DNA of 64,000 bases from an uncultured Bradyrhizobium sp. GTDB taxonomy: Bacteria; Pseudomonadota; Alphaproteobacteria; Rhizobiales; Xanthobacteraceae. The stretch is taken from contig NZ_CAKZHY010000092.1 in assembly GCF_936928535.1 (NCBI RefSeq), positions 62,001-126,000 on the forward strand, in the 5' to 3' direction. Below the pieces are notes generated by a model. The model was not told the DNA's origin. It ran no database searches and saw nothing but the letters and a program-made list of their open reading frames with translations. This document shows positions 43,783 through 52,645 of the stretch, in pieces; within the stretch, counting starts at the first letter, position 1; each line of letters begins with the position of its first letter. The translations under genes were made by a program, and so were the position numbers.

Positions 43783-45447
43783 ATGAGTGGGCAGGACCAT
43801 AAAGCCAAGGGATCGGACCTGTTTGTCGCGGCGCTGGAGAACGAAGGCGTCGACCGTATCTTCGGTGTGCCCGGCGAGGAAAACCTCGACCTCGTCGAAT
43901 CGCTGCGCACCTCCAAGATCGAGCTGGTCCTGACCCGCCATGAGCAGGCCGCCGCCTTCATGGCTGCGACCCATGGCCGGCTCACGGGCAAGCCCGGCGT
44001 GTGTCTGTCCACACTCGGCCCTGGCGCACTCAATCTCTCCACCGGCGCGGCCTATGCGAATCTCGGCGGGATGCCGATGATCCTCATCACCGGCCAGAAG
44101 CCGATCATGAGCAGCCGGCAGGCGCGTTTCCAGATCGTCGACGTGGTCGCGACGATGAAGCCGCTGACAAAATTGTCGCGGCAGATCGTCAGCGCGACCT
44201 CCATACCGACCGTGGTGCGCGATGCCTTCCGCGTGGCGATGGAGGAGCGGCCGGGACCGGTGCATCTCGAATTGCCCGAAGATATCGCCGGCGACGAGGT
44301 CGAGGCCGTTCCGGTGATCCCGATCCACCCGATCGAGATCCCCGTCGCCCACCGCGCCGCTCTCGACCGCGCCGCCGAGATGATCCTGGCCGCAAAGCGT
44401 CCGTTGGTCATGATGGGCGCCGCGACCAGCCGGCCGCGTTCGACGCACGGCATCGCGAGCTTCGTGCGGCGGACCGGCATTCCGTTCTTCACAACGCAGA
44501 TGGGCAAGGGCACTGTGCCCGGCGGCACCAATCTCTACATGGGCACCGCGGCGCTGTCCGAGCGCGACTATGTCCACGATGCCATCGACGCGGCCGACCT
44601 GATCGTCGCGATCGGCCACGATCCCATCGAGAAGCCGCCCTTCATCATGGGCCCATCAGGACCGAAGGTCATTCACGTCAGCTATACCTCGGCAAGCGTC
44701 GAGCTGGTCTATTTTCCTGACGCCGAGGTCGTCGGCGACGTCGGCCCAAGCCTCGAGCTGCTCGCCGACCGGCTCGAAGGCAAGCTCCCGCAGGCGGCGG
44801 CGCTGCTGCCGCTCCGCGAAGAGATCCTCAGCCACATCGCCGACCGCGCCACCGAGACGCGCTGGCCGCCGACGCCGCAGCGCATCGTGCACGACATCCG
44901 CCAGGTCATCCCCGAGAACGGCATCGTCGCGCTCGACAACGGCATGTACAAGATCTGGTTCGCGCGCAACTATCGCACCCGTGTCGCCAACACGTTGCTG
45001 CTCGACAATGCACTGGCAACGATGGGCGCCGGCCTGCCATCGGCGATGATGGCCGCGATGCTCTATCCTGACCGCCGCGTGCTCGCGGTCGCTGGCGACG
45101 GCGGCTTCATGATGAACAGCCAGGAGATGGAGACCGCGGTTCGCCTCAAGCTCAACCTCGTCGTGCTGGTGCTGGAGGACAACGCCTACGGCATGATCCG
45201 CTGGAAGCAGGCCGTCGACCACTTTGCCGATTACGGCATGACGTTCGGCAATCCCGACTTTGCGCTCTACGCCAAGGCCTATGGCGCCAAGGGTCATCGC
45301 ATCGAGAGCATCGACGGCTTCGGTCCGACGCTTGACGCCGCCTTCAAGGAGGGGGGCGTGCACTTGGTTTCGATCCCGATCGACTATTCGGAGAACGTTC
45401 GGGTGCTGGTCGACGAGCTGCGGACACGGCAGAAACAGCAGAAATAG
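43783..45447 (+). CDS. Acetolactate-synthase-type thiamine-diphosphate enzyme, large subunit
   Basis: 554 residues from ATG 43783 with CTGGAGGCGAC upstream. Three ThDP-enzyme domains: the Pyr domain with activating glutamate E54 in TRHEQAAAFMA, the central domain, and the PP domain with GDGGFMMNSQEMETAV and later NAYGMIRWK. Annotated homologues are acetolactate synthase large subunits. No small regulatory subunit gene is adjacent, so it may be a catabolic or unrelated 2-oxoacid enzyme rather than the biosynthetic IlvB. Confidence 0.92.
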   Translation: MSGQDHKAKGSDLFVAALENEGVDRIFGVPGEENLDLVESLRTSKIELVLTRHEQAAAFMAATHGRLTGKPGVCLSTLGPGALNLSTGAAYANLGGMPMILITGQKPIMSSRQARFQIVDVVATMKPLTKLSRQIVSATSIPTVVRDAFRVAMEERPGPVHLELPEDIAGDEVEAVPVIPIHPIEIPVAHRAALDRAAEMILAAKRPLVMMGAATSRPRSTHGIASFVRRTGIPFFTTQMGKGTVPGGTNLYMGTAALSERDYVHDAIDAADLIVAIGHDPIEKPPFIMGPSGPKVIHVSYTSASVELVYFPDAEVVGDVGPSLELLADRLEGKLPQAAALLPLREEILSHIADRATETRWPPTPQRIVHDIRQVIPENGIVALDNGMYKIWFARNYRTRVANTLLLDNALATMGAGLPSAMMAAMLYPDRRVLAVAGDGGFMMNSQEMETAVRLKLNLVVLVLEDNAYGMIRWKQAVDHFADYGMTFGNPDFALYAKAYGAKGHRIESIDGFGPTLDAAFKEGGVHLVSIPIDYSENVRVLVDELRTRQKQQK

Positions 45448-45498
45448 CGGCAAGCATTCGGAAACTGTCCGGGAGGATCATACCAGCCATTCCTTGAT

Positions 45499-45519
45499 AT
45501 ATATCGCTCTACGATATAT
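45499..45519. promoter_or_regulatory. Perfect AT-rich palindrome before the ClC channel gene
   Basis: ATATATCG-CTCTA-CGATATAT: eight-base perfect arms, 37 nt upstream of the start codon. ATATCG and CGATAT half-sites resemble the dyad upstream of padR at 42176. A regulator of PadR or similar type is a reasonable guess. Confidence 0.6.
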
Positions 45520-45555
45520 TGCAGGCGCGAAGAACCCTCCCGACAAGAGACCTCC

Positions 45556-47382
45556 ATGCGCCAGACCCCCGACATCACCGGCGGCCTCCCGCGTCCTCGC
45601 GGCAAGCCCGGAGATTTTACCGCCGACCGCCGCGTGCTGGTCCTGATCGGCATGGCGCTGCTGGTCGGCAGCATCAGTGCAGGCGCCGCTTGGGTGCTGC
45701 TGAAGCTGATCGCGCTGGTGACCAATCTGGTCTGGTTCGGCCATGTTAGCACCGAAAACGTCTCGCTGGCCAATGCCCATCCGGGACTCTGGATGGTGCT
45801 CGCGCCTGCGCTCGGCGGGCTCGTGATCGGGTTGATGGCGCGGTTCGGCTCGGAGAAGATCCGCGGCCACGGCATTCCTGAAGCGATCGAGGCGATCCTG
45901 ATCGGCGGCAGCCGGATGCAGCCGAAGGTCGCGATCCTGAAGCCGCTGTCATCGGCAGTGTCGATCGGAAGCGGCGGCCCGTTTGGCGCCGAGGGACCGA
46001 TCATCATGACGGGCGGCGCGATCGGATCGATCTTCGCCCAGTGCTTCCATCTCACTGCGGCCGAACGCAAGACGTTGCTGGTCGCGGGCGCGGCCGCCGG
46101 CATGACGGCGATCTTCGGTACGCCGATCGCAGCGGTGCTGCTCGCGGTCGAATTGCTGCTGTTCGAATGGAAACCACGCAGCTTTCTGCCCGTGGTGACG
46201 GGGGCCGTGATCTCGGCGGCGTGGCGTCCGTTGCTGTTCGGGACGGGGCCGTTGTTTCCGTTCGCGGAGCACCCGAACCTGCCGTGGTGGGGCCTCGCTG
46301 CAGCCATTGCCGTCGGCATCGTTGCCGGCCTGCAATCCGGGTTGATGACGCGGCTGCTCTACGCGATCGAGGATCTATTCGATCATCTGCCAATTCACTG
46401 GATGTGGTGGCCGATGCTCGGCGGCCTCGTCGTCGGTCTTGGCGGGCTGATCGACCCGCGCGCTCTCGGCGTCGGCTATGATGTCATCGCGGATCTGTTG
46501 TCCGGCCACATGGTGCGCGACGAGGCGATGCGGCTGTTGCTGGTGAAGTCGGTGATCTGGGTGGTCGCGCTCAGCTCGGGCACGTCGGGCGGCGTGTTGG
46601 CGCCGCTGCTCATTCTCGGCGGCACCGCCGGCTGGATGGAGGGACTGATGCTGCCCGGTGGCACTTCGTTCTGGGCGCTGATTGGCATGGCCGCGATGAT
46701 GGGCGGCACGATGCGCTCGCCGCTGACGGGCGTGATGTTCGCGATCGAGCTGACCGGCAATATCGACATGCTGCTGCCATTGCTGGCCGCGACCGGCGCG
46801 GCGCACGCCGTCACCGTGCTGCTGCTCAAGCGTTCGATCCTGACCGAGAAGATCGCGCGCCGCGGTCAGCACATCACTCGCGAATACGCGATCGATCCGT
46901 TCGAGCTGATGCGCACGATCGATGTCATGGTCACCGACGTCGACACGCTGCCGGTCGACATGTCCGTCGATGCAGCGGTCGCGTTTTTCACCTCGGACCA
47001 GCGCCGTCATAAATCCTATCCCGTCGTAGCCAGGGACGGACGGCTTAGCGGCATGGTGACTCGCGCCGACGTGCTGCGCTGGCGCACCGAGGGCGATCAT
47101 CAGGCGGCGACGCTCGACGACGTCGTGTCGGACACGTCCAGCGTGGTGGCGCATCCCGATGACGTGCTGGGGCGGGTCGCCGACCTCATGGTTGCCTCCG
47201 ATCTCGGCAGGCTGCCGGTGGTCGATCGCGCCAGCCAGCGCGTGGTCGGCCTCGTCGCTCGCAAGGATTTGCTGCGAATTCGCGCGGTCGTGAACGCGCA
47301 AGAGGAGGACCGCAACGCATATTTCCTGCGCGAAAAGGCGCTTGTGCCGGAGGCGCGGATCGCGGAAGGTCAGCCCCTCTAA
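45556..47382 (+). CDS. ClC-family chloride channel/antiporter with CBS pair
   Basis: 608 residues. About ten to twelve spans carry the selectivity segments GSGGPFGAEGPII (with the gating Glu of GxEGP) and GTSGGVLAPLLILGG. Two CBS domains (about residues 455-580, MVTDVDTLPVDM and VVAHPDDVLGRVADLM) form a cytoplasmic regulatory tail that may bind nucleotides. The gating Glu is typical of H+/Cl- exchangers. ATG 45556 follows GAGACCTCC weakly. A clear palindrome lies upstream. Confidence 0.94.
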   Translation: MRQTPDITGGLPRPRGKPGDFTADRRVLVLIGMALLVGSISAGAAWVLLKLIALVTNLVWFGHVSTENVSLANAHPGLWMVLAPALGGLVIGLMARFGSEKIRGHGIPEAIEAILIGGSRMQPKVAILKPLSSAVSIGSGGPFGAEGPIIMTGGAIGSIFAQCFHLTAAERKTLLVAGAAAGMTAIFGTPIAAVLLAVELLLFEWKPRSFLPVVTGAVISAAWRPLLFGTGPLFPFAEHPNLPWWGLAAAIAVGIVAGLQSGLMTRLLYAIEDLFDHLPIHWMWWPMLGGLVVGLGGLIDPRALGVGYDVIADLLSGHMVRDEAMRLLLVKSVIWVVALSSGTSGGVLAPLLILGGTAGWMEGLMLPGGTSFWALIGMAAMMGGTMRSPLTGVMFAIELTGNIDMLLPLLAATGAAHAVTVLLLKRSILTEKIARRGQHITREYAIDPFELMRTIDVMVTDVDTLPVDMSVDAAVAFFTSDQRRHKSYPVVARDGRLSGMVTRADVLRWRTEGDHQAATLDDVVSDTSSVVAHPDDVLGRVADLMVASDLGRLPVVDRASQRVVGLVARKDLLRIRAVVNAQEEDRNAYFLREKALVPEARIAEGQPL

Positions 47383-47406
47383 ACTCCAGCACCGACAGGA
47401 ATGAGC

Positions 47407-47754
47407 ATGACCCGCGTTCGTTGTGTTACCGAGATGGGGATGGGCGTCGACGTTCACGGCAGGGACGCCACCAAGGCGGCGAAGCGCGCCGTGTCGGATG
47501 CCATCAGGCATTCGAGCCTCGGTTTCTTCCGGATGATCGGCAAGACCGCGAACGACATGTTCGTCGATATCACCATCGGTGTGCCCAATCCCGAAGCCGT
47601 CGACAAGGAGGCAGTCGCCAAGGAGCTTCCTTACGGCACCGTGACCGTTACCGCGGTCAAGGGCGGGCTGGAGATTCCCTCGGCCACGGAAGTGGCCAAC
47701 GATCCCATCCTCATCGCCAACGCCGCCGTCATCGTCAGCTTCGACAAGGACTGA
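47407..47754 (+). CDS. Lin0512-family protein
   Basis: 115 residues. Characteristic beginning RVRCVTEMGMGVDVHGRDAT, then AVSDAIRHSSLGFF and VDITIGVPNPEAVD. I chose ATG 47407 over 47401 because ACAGGA needs the spacing. The Lin0512 family is a small alpha/beta protein with no established function. It starts 24 nt after the ClC stop and is followed 4 nt later by an acetyltransferase gene, so the three may be one transcript. Confidence 0.88.
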   Translation: MTRVRCVTEMGMGVDVHGRDATKAAKRAVSDAIRHSSLGFFRMIGKTANDMFVDITIGVPNPEAVDKEAVAKELPYGTVTVTAVKGGLEIPSATEVANDPILIANAAVIVSFDKD

Positions 47755-47758
47755 GCCG

Positions 47759-48451
47759 GTGTCCGACAGCGATGAGGCATTATTGGATCGTCCGATCTGG
47801 AGCGCGCTGACGACGAGCCAAAAACATCTGGCCGAGGGCGGCCCGCGGGCGCTGCGCTATCCCGCGGACATGACCCCGTTCGCCGACATGATCGACATGT
47901 CCGCGGACAGTTTCGCCGCGCTCGGCGATCTCATGGCGCCCTCGCAGGTTGTCGCGCTGTTTACGCCTGATGCGGTCGACGTTCCCGCCGGCTTCAAGGT
48001 GGTGCTGGCCGAGAGCGGCGACCAGATGATCGGGTCACCCGCCGACAGCCCGTTGGGCGACGCGGAGATTGTCACGCTCGGCGAGGCCGACGTATCAGCA
48101 ATGACAGCGCTGACGACGCTGACCAAGCCCGGACCGTTCGCCGCGCGGACGCACGAGCTCGGCACGTTCCTCGGCATTCGCGCCGGTGGCGAATTGGTCG
48201 CGATGACGGGCGAGCGGATGAAGCCGGGCAAGTTCGTCGAGATGACGGCGGTCTGCGTCCACCCCGATTACCGCGGGCGTGGCTACGCGCAGGCGCTGCT
48301 CGCGGCCGTCGCGCGCCGGATCGAGGCGCGCGGCGAAATTCCGTTCCTGCACGTGTTTTCGAACAACACTTCGGCAATCGCGCTGTACCAGCGACAGGGC
48401 ATGCGCATCCGCCGCCGCCTGCATGTGACGGCGTTCATGAAGCGGGCGTAG
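47759..48451 (+). CDS. GNAT-family N-acetyltransferase
   Basis: 230 residues from GTG 47759 with AAGGACTGAG upstream. The GNAT core is in the C-terminal half: MTAVCVHPDYRGRGYAQALL has the R-x-x-G-x-A acetyl-CoA loop, and LHVFSNNTSAIALYQRQGM is the last motif. The N-terminal ~95 residues are a less defined alpha/beta region, as in FR47-type GNATs. Acceptor unknown. Confidence 0.9.
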   Translation: MSDSDEALLDRPIWSALTTSQKHLAEGGPRALRYPADMTPFADMIDMSADSFAALGDLMAPSQVVALFTPDAVDVPAGFKVVLAESGDQMIGSPADSPLGDAEIVTLGEADVSAMTALTTLTKPGPFAARTHELGTFLGIRAGGELVAMTGERMKPGKFVEMTAVCVHPDYRGRGYAQALLAAVARRIEARGEIPFLHVFSNNTSAIALYQRQGMRIRRRLHVTAFMKRA

Positions 48452-48524
48452 GCGTCCGCAGGGAAGGCCCTTCATTTCTGGCGAAAGCGCGCTATATCCA
48501 TCCCCACCATAATGGGGGGAACGC

Positions 48525-49709
48525 ATGGACGCCAGGACACCAGATTTTTCCGCCGTACGGACGGCGATGCAGCGCTACGTCGATCAGGAGATCATCCCTG
48601 GCGTGTCCTGGGCGGTGCTGCGCGGGGGCGAGGTGGTCGATCAGCAATGCGTCGGCTTTGCCGATCGCGAGGCGAAGACGGCGCTCCGGCCCGACCATAT
48701 TTTCCGCGCGTTCTCCAACACCAAGATCTTCGTCACCTGCGCGATCATGTTGCTGGTCGAGGAAGGCCGCATCGGACTCGATGACGCGATCGAGAAATAC
48801 CTGCCGCAACTCGGCAATCGCAAGGTGCTGAAGCAGGGCGCCTCGAGCCTTGCCGACGTCGAGCCGGCGAAAAGCTCGATCACGATCCGCCACCTTCTGA
48901 CCCACACTTCCGGTTTGAGTTACGGCATCTTCGATCCCGGCACGGTGCTGTTCAAAGGTTACAACGACGCACGCGTGCTCAATCCGCTGACGCCGCTGAC
49001 CGACATGATCGACAAGCTCGCCGACCTGCCGCTGTCCTATCATCCCGGCACGAACTGGGAGTATTCCGTGGCAACAGACGTGCTCGGCCGCGTGATCGAA
49101 ATCGTCTCGGGCAAGCCTCTCGATGTCGTCTTGAAGACGCGCATCTTCGATCCGCTCGGCATGACCGACACCGGCTTCTTCGTGCCTGAAGCACAACAGG
49201 GCAGGCTGGTCGCGCACTACACCGGTGCCGACGTGCTCGATCCGATGAAGCCCGGCCTCACGCGCGCGGACAATCTGCCTTTTCCGCAGGCGTATCGACA
49301 TCCGTTCCCACGCCTGTCGGGCGGCGGCGGGCTGGTCTCGACCCTGCCTGACATGCTGGCCCTGGTGAAGGCGCTGCGGCCCGGGCCGGACGCGCTGCTC
49401 AAGCCGGAGACGCTGCGGCAGATGATGGTCAACCAGCTGCCTGATGGCCAGACCATCCGCTTCGCCAATCTCGGGCCGATGCCTGGCAAGGGCTTTGGCC
49501 TTGGCGGCGCGGTGACTTTTGCGCCGACGCAGTTCGATCCGCCCAATTCCACCGGTGAATTCCAGTGGGGCGGGCTCGCCGGGACGCATTGGTGGATCTG
49601 CCCCGGGGCCAATACATCGGGCGTGCTGATGGCGCAGCGCCATCTGGGCTTCTGGAATCCGTTCTTCTTCGAGTTCAAGCGCCTGGCCTACCAGGCCGTC
49701 GGAGGCTAA
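48525..49709 (+). CDS. Serine hydrolase of the beta-lactamase / penicillin-binding family
   Basis: 394 residues. The active-site S-x-x-K is S64-N-T-K67 in FRAFSNTKIFV; WEYSVATDVLGRVIE holds the tyrosine motif and LSGGGGLVSTLPDML a later core segment. It fits esterase EstB-like or class-C-like hydrolases of the family; I see no signal peptide, which argues against a periplasmic beta-lactamase. The start ATG 48525 follows GGGGGGAACGC. Alone in its context. Confidence 0.92.
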   Translation: MDARTPDFSAVRTAMQRYVDQEIIPGVSWAVLRGGEVVDQQCVGFADREAKTALRPDHIFRAFSNTKIFVTCAIMLLVEEGRIGLDDAIEKYLPQLGNRKVLKQGASSLADVEPAKSSITIRHLLTHTSGLSYGIFDPGTVLFKGYNDARVLNPLTPLTDMIDKLADLPLSYHPGTNWEYSVATDVLGRVIEIVSGKPLDVVLKTRIFDPLGMTDTGFFVPEAQQGRLVAHYTGADVLDPMKPGLTRADNLPFPQAYRHPFPRLSGGGGLVSTLPDMLALVKALRPGPDALLKPETLRQMMVNQLPDGQTIRFANLGPMPGKGFGLGGAVTFAPTQFDPPNSTGEFQWGGLAGTHWWICPGANTSGVLMAQRHLGFWNPFFFEFKRLAYQAVGG

Positions 49710-49804
49710 CCGCAAAAAAATTGCGAACCTGCGCGAATCCTTTTCGGCCATCGCGCCCTCCTTGTGGTCGAGGCAATCCGCCTCGGCTCATTTGGGAGGA
49801 TGTC

Positions 49805-50014
49805 ATGGCAATTTACAGGAAGAACATTGGTGGCCTGCATCAGGCGGTGCGGGTCGCCGCAGGGATCGCAGCGGCGGTCGCGGCCTTCGCCTATCTCACG
49901 GGCGCGACGGCTTGGCTGGTCGCGCTCGGCGGCGCCGGCTTCGCGCTGACCGGCTTCGTCGGCTATTGTCCGATGTGCGCGATCGCGGGCATCGGCAGGG
50001 GAGGCGTGTCGTGA
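49805..50014 (+). CDS. DUF2892-type small membrane protein
   Basis: 69 residues from ATG 49805 behind TTGGGAGGATG. Two spans (AVRVAAGIAAAVAAFAYL and WLVALGGAGFALTGFVGY) separated by a short turn, then CPMCAIAG with a CxxC at the membrane edge. The pattern is that of DUF2892 (YgaP-like transmembrane part). Its TGA overlaps the GTG start of the sigma factor gene (GTGA), indicating coupled translation. Confidence 0.87.
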   Translation: MAIYRKNIGGLHQAVRVAAGIAAAVAAFAYLTGATAWLVALGGAGFALTGFVGYCPMCAIAGIGRGGVS

Positions 50015-50532
50015 GTGCGGCGGCGATCTCGCCCAAACTGTTCGAAGCTGCGCGGCTCGGCGATCCCGAGGCCATTGCGCGGTTGCTCGAAACGGCGCAG
50101 CCGGACATCCGCCGCTACGCCCGTGCGACATGCCGGAGTTCGGCGGATGCCGAGGATGCCGCGCAGGAAGCGCTGTGGATCCTGTTCCGGCATGTCGGCA
50201 CGATCCGCTCGTTCCTCGCCATTTCGGCCTGGCTGTTCAGCGTGGTCCGCCGCGAATGTCTGCGGCTCGCGCGCAAGTCTGGCCTGATGCCATCGATCGA
50301 TGAAAGCGATACGGAAGCGGGGCTGCTGTCACGGCCCGAGGCCGATTTGCGGCTCGACGTCGCCTCGGCGTTCGAGGCGTTGCCGGTGCATTACCGCGAT
50401 GTCGTGCTGATGCGCGATATCAAGGAAATGACCATCGACGAGATTGCCGATGCCCTTGGCGCGTCAAGGCAGGCCGTGAAGGCGCGACTGCATCGCGCCC
50501 GTTCGCTGATGCGCGAATATCTGACGAGATGA
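50011..50532 (+). CDS. ECF-type RNA polymerase sigma factor
   Basis: 173 residues from GTG 50011 with GGGGAGG before it. Sigma region 2 (about 20-85): IRRYARATCRSSADAEDAAQ, EALWILFRHV; region 4 (about 115-170): LPVHYRDVVLMRDIKEMTID, EIADALGASRQAVKARLHRA. No extra C-terminal domain. No anti-sigma gene follows; instead an AhpD-like gene is 3 nt downstream and a CxxC membrane protein overlaps upstream. How it is controlled is not visible. Confidence 0.93.
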   Translation: MSAAAISPKLFEAARLGDPEAIARLLETAQPDIRRYARATCRSSADAEDAAQEALWILFRHVGTIRSFLAISAWLFSVVRRECLRLARKSGLMPSIDESDTEAGLLSRPEADLRLDVASAFEALPVHYRDVVLMRDIKEMTIDEIADALGASRQAVKARLHRARSLMREYLTR

Positions 50533-50535
50533 GAC

Positions 50536-50877
50536 ATGACTAGATATCAAACCCCTGACGACCTGAAATCAATTCCGGCCTTCGTGGCGCTGGCCCCGGT
50601 GGAGGCCAACGCGTTCCTTGCGTTCAACCACGCGGTCGAGCGCAAGGACGGGCTGATCCCGCCAAAATACCGCGAGCTGATCTCGCTCGCCGTCGCGCTC
50701 ACCACGCAATGCGCCTATTGCCTCGACGTCCATACGGCGCAGGCGGCGAAAGCCGGCGCAACGCGCAAGGAGGTCGCGGAAGTCGCACTGATCGCGGCCG
50801 CAGTGCGCGCCGGCGGCACGCTCGGCCATGCGCTGCTGGCGCAGCGGTTGTTCGAGCAGCATAAGGAGGCTGGATGA
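50536..50877 (+). CDS. AhpD-like carboxymuconolactone decarboxylase family protein
   Basis: 113 residues from ATG 50536. The redox motif is C59-AY-C62-LDVH66, the standard AhpD-type CxxC-xxx-H. All-helical. Close linkage to a sigma factor gene (3-nt gap) suggests either a target or a redox input of that sigma factor. Substrate unknown. Confidence 0.92.
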   Translation: MTRYQTPDDLKSIPAFVALAPVEANAFLAFNHAVERKDGLIPPKYRELISLAVALTTQCAYCLDVHTAQAAKAGATRKEVAEVALIAAAVRAGGTLGHALLAQRLFEQHKEAG

Positions 50878-50908
50878 GCCAGCGTTGGTTGAAGGCTGAG
50901 CCGCATAC

Positions 50909-51574
50909 GTGAAAACCTATCTCGGTCTCGATGGATTTCGTTTCGGCTGGGTTGCCGCGTGGATCGATGATCTCGGCGGGCACGGCTTCGACTACTCGCC
51001 GGGCCTCACGCGACTGCTCGCGATGCCGCATGCGCGTGCGATGATCGACATGCCGATCGGGTTGAAGCCGAACGGCTATCGAACGTGCGACTTGCGTGCG
51101 CGCGAGCTCATCGGCCCCGCCGTGTTTCTCGGCGCGCGCCGCGACCTCTGGACATTTCCCAACATGGCTGCGGCCAACAGGCATTACTGGGAGCACGAAG
51201 GTAAGGGGAGGGGCGTCTCAGCACAGCTCTGGAACATCAGAGACAAGATCAAAGACGTCGACGAGATCATGACGCCGGAGCGGCAGGCCACAGTCGGCGA
51301 GGCGCATCCGGAATTGATCTTTTGGGATCTCGCTGGGCGAGCCCGGCTCGCCACGAAGACATCGGCGGAAGGGTGCGAGCAGCGCATTGCGCTGCTGGTG
51401 CAGCGCGGCTTCGCGCGCTTGCCGAAATGGTTGACGCAGCGCCATGGCACCGGCATAGGCCGCGACGATCTCATTGACGCCTGCGCCTGCGCAGCTGCGG
51501 CGCGCGACAGCACGGAACGCGTCGGCGGCGATGAGATCGATCCGCGCGGTTTGCGCATGGAGATCAACTACTGA
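50909..51574 (+). CDS. DUF429-family protein
   Basis: 221 residues from GTG 50909 (VKTYLGLDGFRFGW). DUF429 marks: LGLDGFRFGWVAAW with an RNase-H-like first strand, MIDMPIGL, RACDLRAR-like CDLRARELIG and VGEAHPELIFWDL. The RNase-H-like fold suggests nuclease or nucleotide-related activity but the family is unstudied. It follows the AhpD-like gene by 31 nt, possibly co-transcribed. Confidence 0.87.
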   Translation: MKTYLGLDGFRFGWVAAWIDDLGGHGFDYSPGLTRLLAMPHARAMIDMPIGLKPNGYRTCDLRARELIGPAVFLGARRDLWTFPNMAAANRHYWEHEGKGRGVSAQLWNIRDKIKDVDEIMTPERQATVGEAHPELIFWDLAGRARLATKTSAEGCEQRIALLVQRGFARLPKWLTQRHGTGIGRDDLIDACACAAAARDSTERVGGDEIDPRGLRMEINY

Positions 51575-51689
51575 CGTGGCCAGCGGTTCAAGCATTCGGG
51601 AAAAACAGGCAAATTATTTGAGGTGTACAGGAACTGGCGATGGCCGGTCTGCGTTCCCCGTGCGAACCGAATTGAGAGAAGCTCGCGCG

Positions 51690-51833
51690 ATGAATGATGC
51701 CAGTCAGTTCGCGACCGCCATGCTCACGCTCGTTTTCATCGGAGCATTGCTCGTCACCGGGCAGCTTTTCATCGAGCAGCGCGCCCAACGCGATGCGGTC
51801 TACGCGACCAGTCATCTACTGCGGCCCTTGTGA
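51690..51833 (+). CDS. Single-span small membrane protein
   Basis: 47 residues from ATG 51690, behind GAGAGAAG. One hydrophobic span (ATAMLTLVFIGALLVTGQLF) with a short positively charged tail (IEQRAQRDA). It lies between the DUF429 gene and the glutathione transferase gene. The length and composition are protein-like but no family is recognised; a chance frame cannot be excluded. Confidence 0.5.
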   Translation: MNDASQFATAMLTLVFIGALLVTGQLFIEQRAQRDAVYATSHLLRPL

Positions 51834-51938
51834 TCCGGGAATCCTTCGACAGATATCGGTGTGACGACGACCCGGGCTTGCGCCATCTCCCGGCTCGCCT
51901 AGATTAACCGGAATCTCACGCAAGCGTCCGGGGTTCCG

Positions 51939-52643
51939 ATGTCTGATTTGTCCGCCTTTCCGATTACCAAGCGTTGGCCCGCCCAGCATCCCGAATTGCT
52001 TCAGCTCTATTCGCTGCCGACGCCGAATGGCGTCAAGGTCTCGATCATGCTGGAGGAGATCGGGCTGCCTTACGAGGTCCATCTCGTCGATTTCGGCAAG
52101 GACGACCAGAAGACGCCGGAATTCCTCTCGCTCAATCCGAACGGCAAGATCCCGGCGATCCTCGATCCCAACGGTCCCGGCGGCAAGCCGCTGCCGCTGT
52201 TCGAGTCCGGTGCGATCCTGCAATATCTGGCCGAGAAGACCGGCAAGCTGCTGCCGCAGGATGCCGCGCGGCGCTATCAGACCCTCCAGTGGCTGCACTT
52301 CCAGATGGGCGGCATCGGGCCGATGTTCGGCCAGGTCGGTTTCTTCCACAAATTCGCCGGCAAGGATTTTGAGGACAAGCGACCGCGGGACCGCTACGTG
52401 AGCGAGTCCAAGCGCCTGCTCGGCGTGATGGAGGCGCATCTTTCCGGCCGGCAATGTTTCATGGATGACGATTTCACCATCGCCGATGTCTCGATGCTCG
52501 GCTGGGTGCGCAATCTCATCGGCTTCTACGGTGCTGGCGATCTCGTTGAGTTCAGCCAGTTCAAGTCGGTCGGTGCCTGGCTCGAGCGTGGGCTGGCGCG
52601 TCCGGCCGTACAGCGCGGCTTGAACATTCCGAAGCGACCCTGA
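51939..52643 (+). CDS. Glutathione S-transferase family protein (YfcG-like)
   Basis: 234 residues. The N-terminal thioredoxin-like domain has LYSLPTPNGVKVSIMLEEIG (glutathione contact with TxN) and the cis-proline NGKIPAILDPNGPGG; ESGAILQYLAEKTGKLLP follows. The C-terminal helical domain ends with FTIADVSMLGWV. The pattern matches Nu-class/YfcG-type transferases with disulfide reductase activity. Convergent with the TauE gene (2-nt gap). Confidence 0.92.
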   Translation: MSDLSAFPITKRWPAQHPELLQLYSLPTPNGVKVSIMLEEIGLPYEVHLVDFGKDDQKTPEFLSLNPNGKIPAILDPNGPGGKPLPLFESGAILQYLAEKTGKLLPQDAARRYQTLQWLHFQMGGIGPMFGQVGFFHKFAGKDFEDKRPRDRYVSESKRLLGVMEAHLSGRQCFMDDDFTIADVSMLGWVRNLIGFYGAGDLVEFSQFKSVGAWLERGLARPAVQRGLNIPKRP

Positions 52644-52645
52644 AT

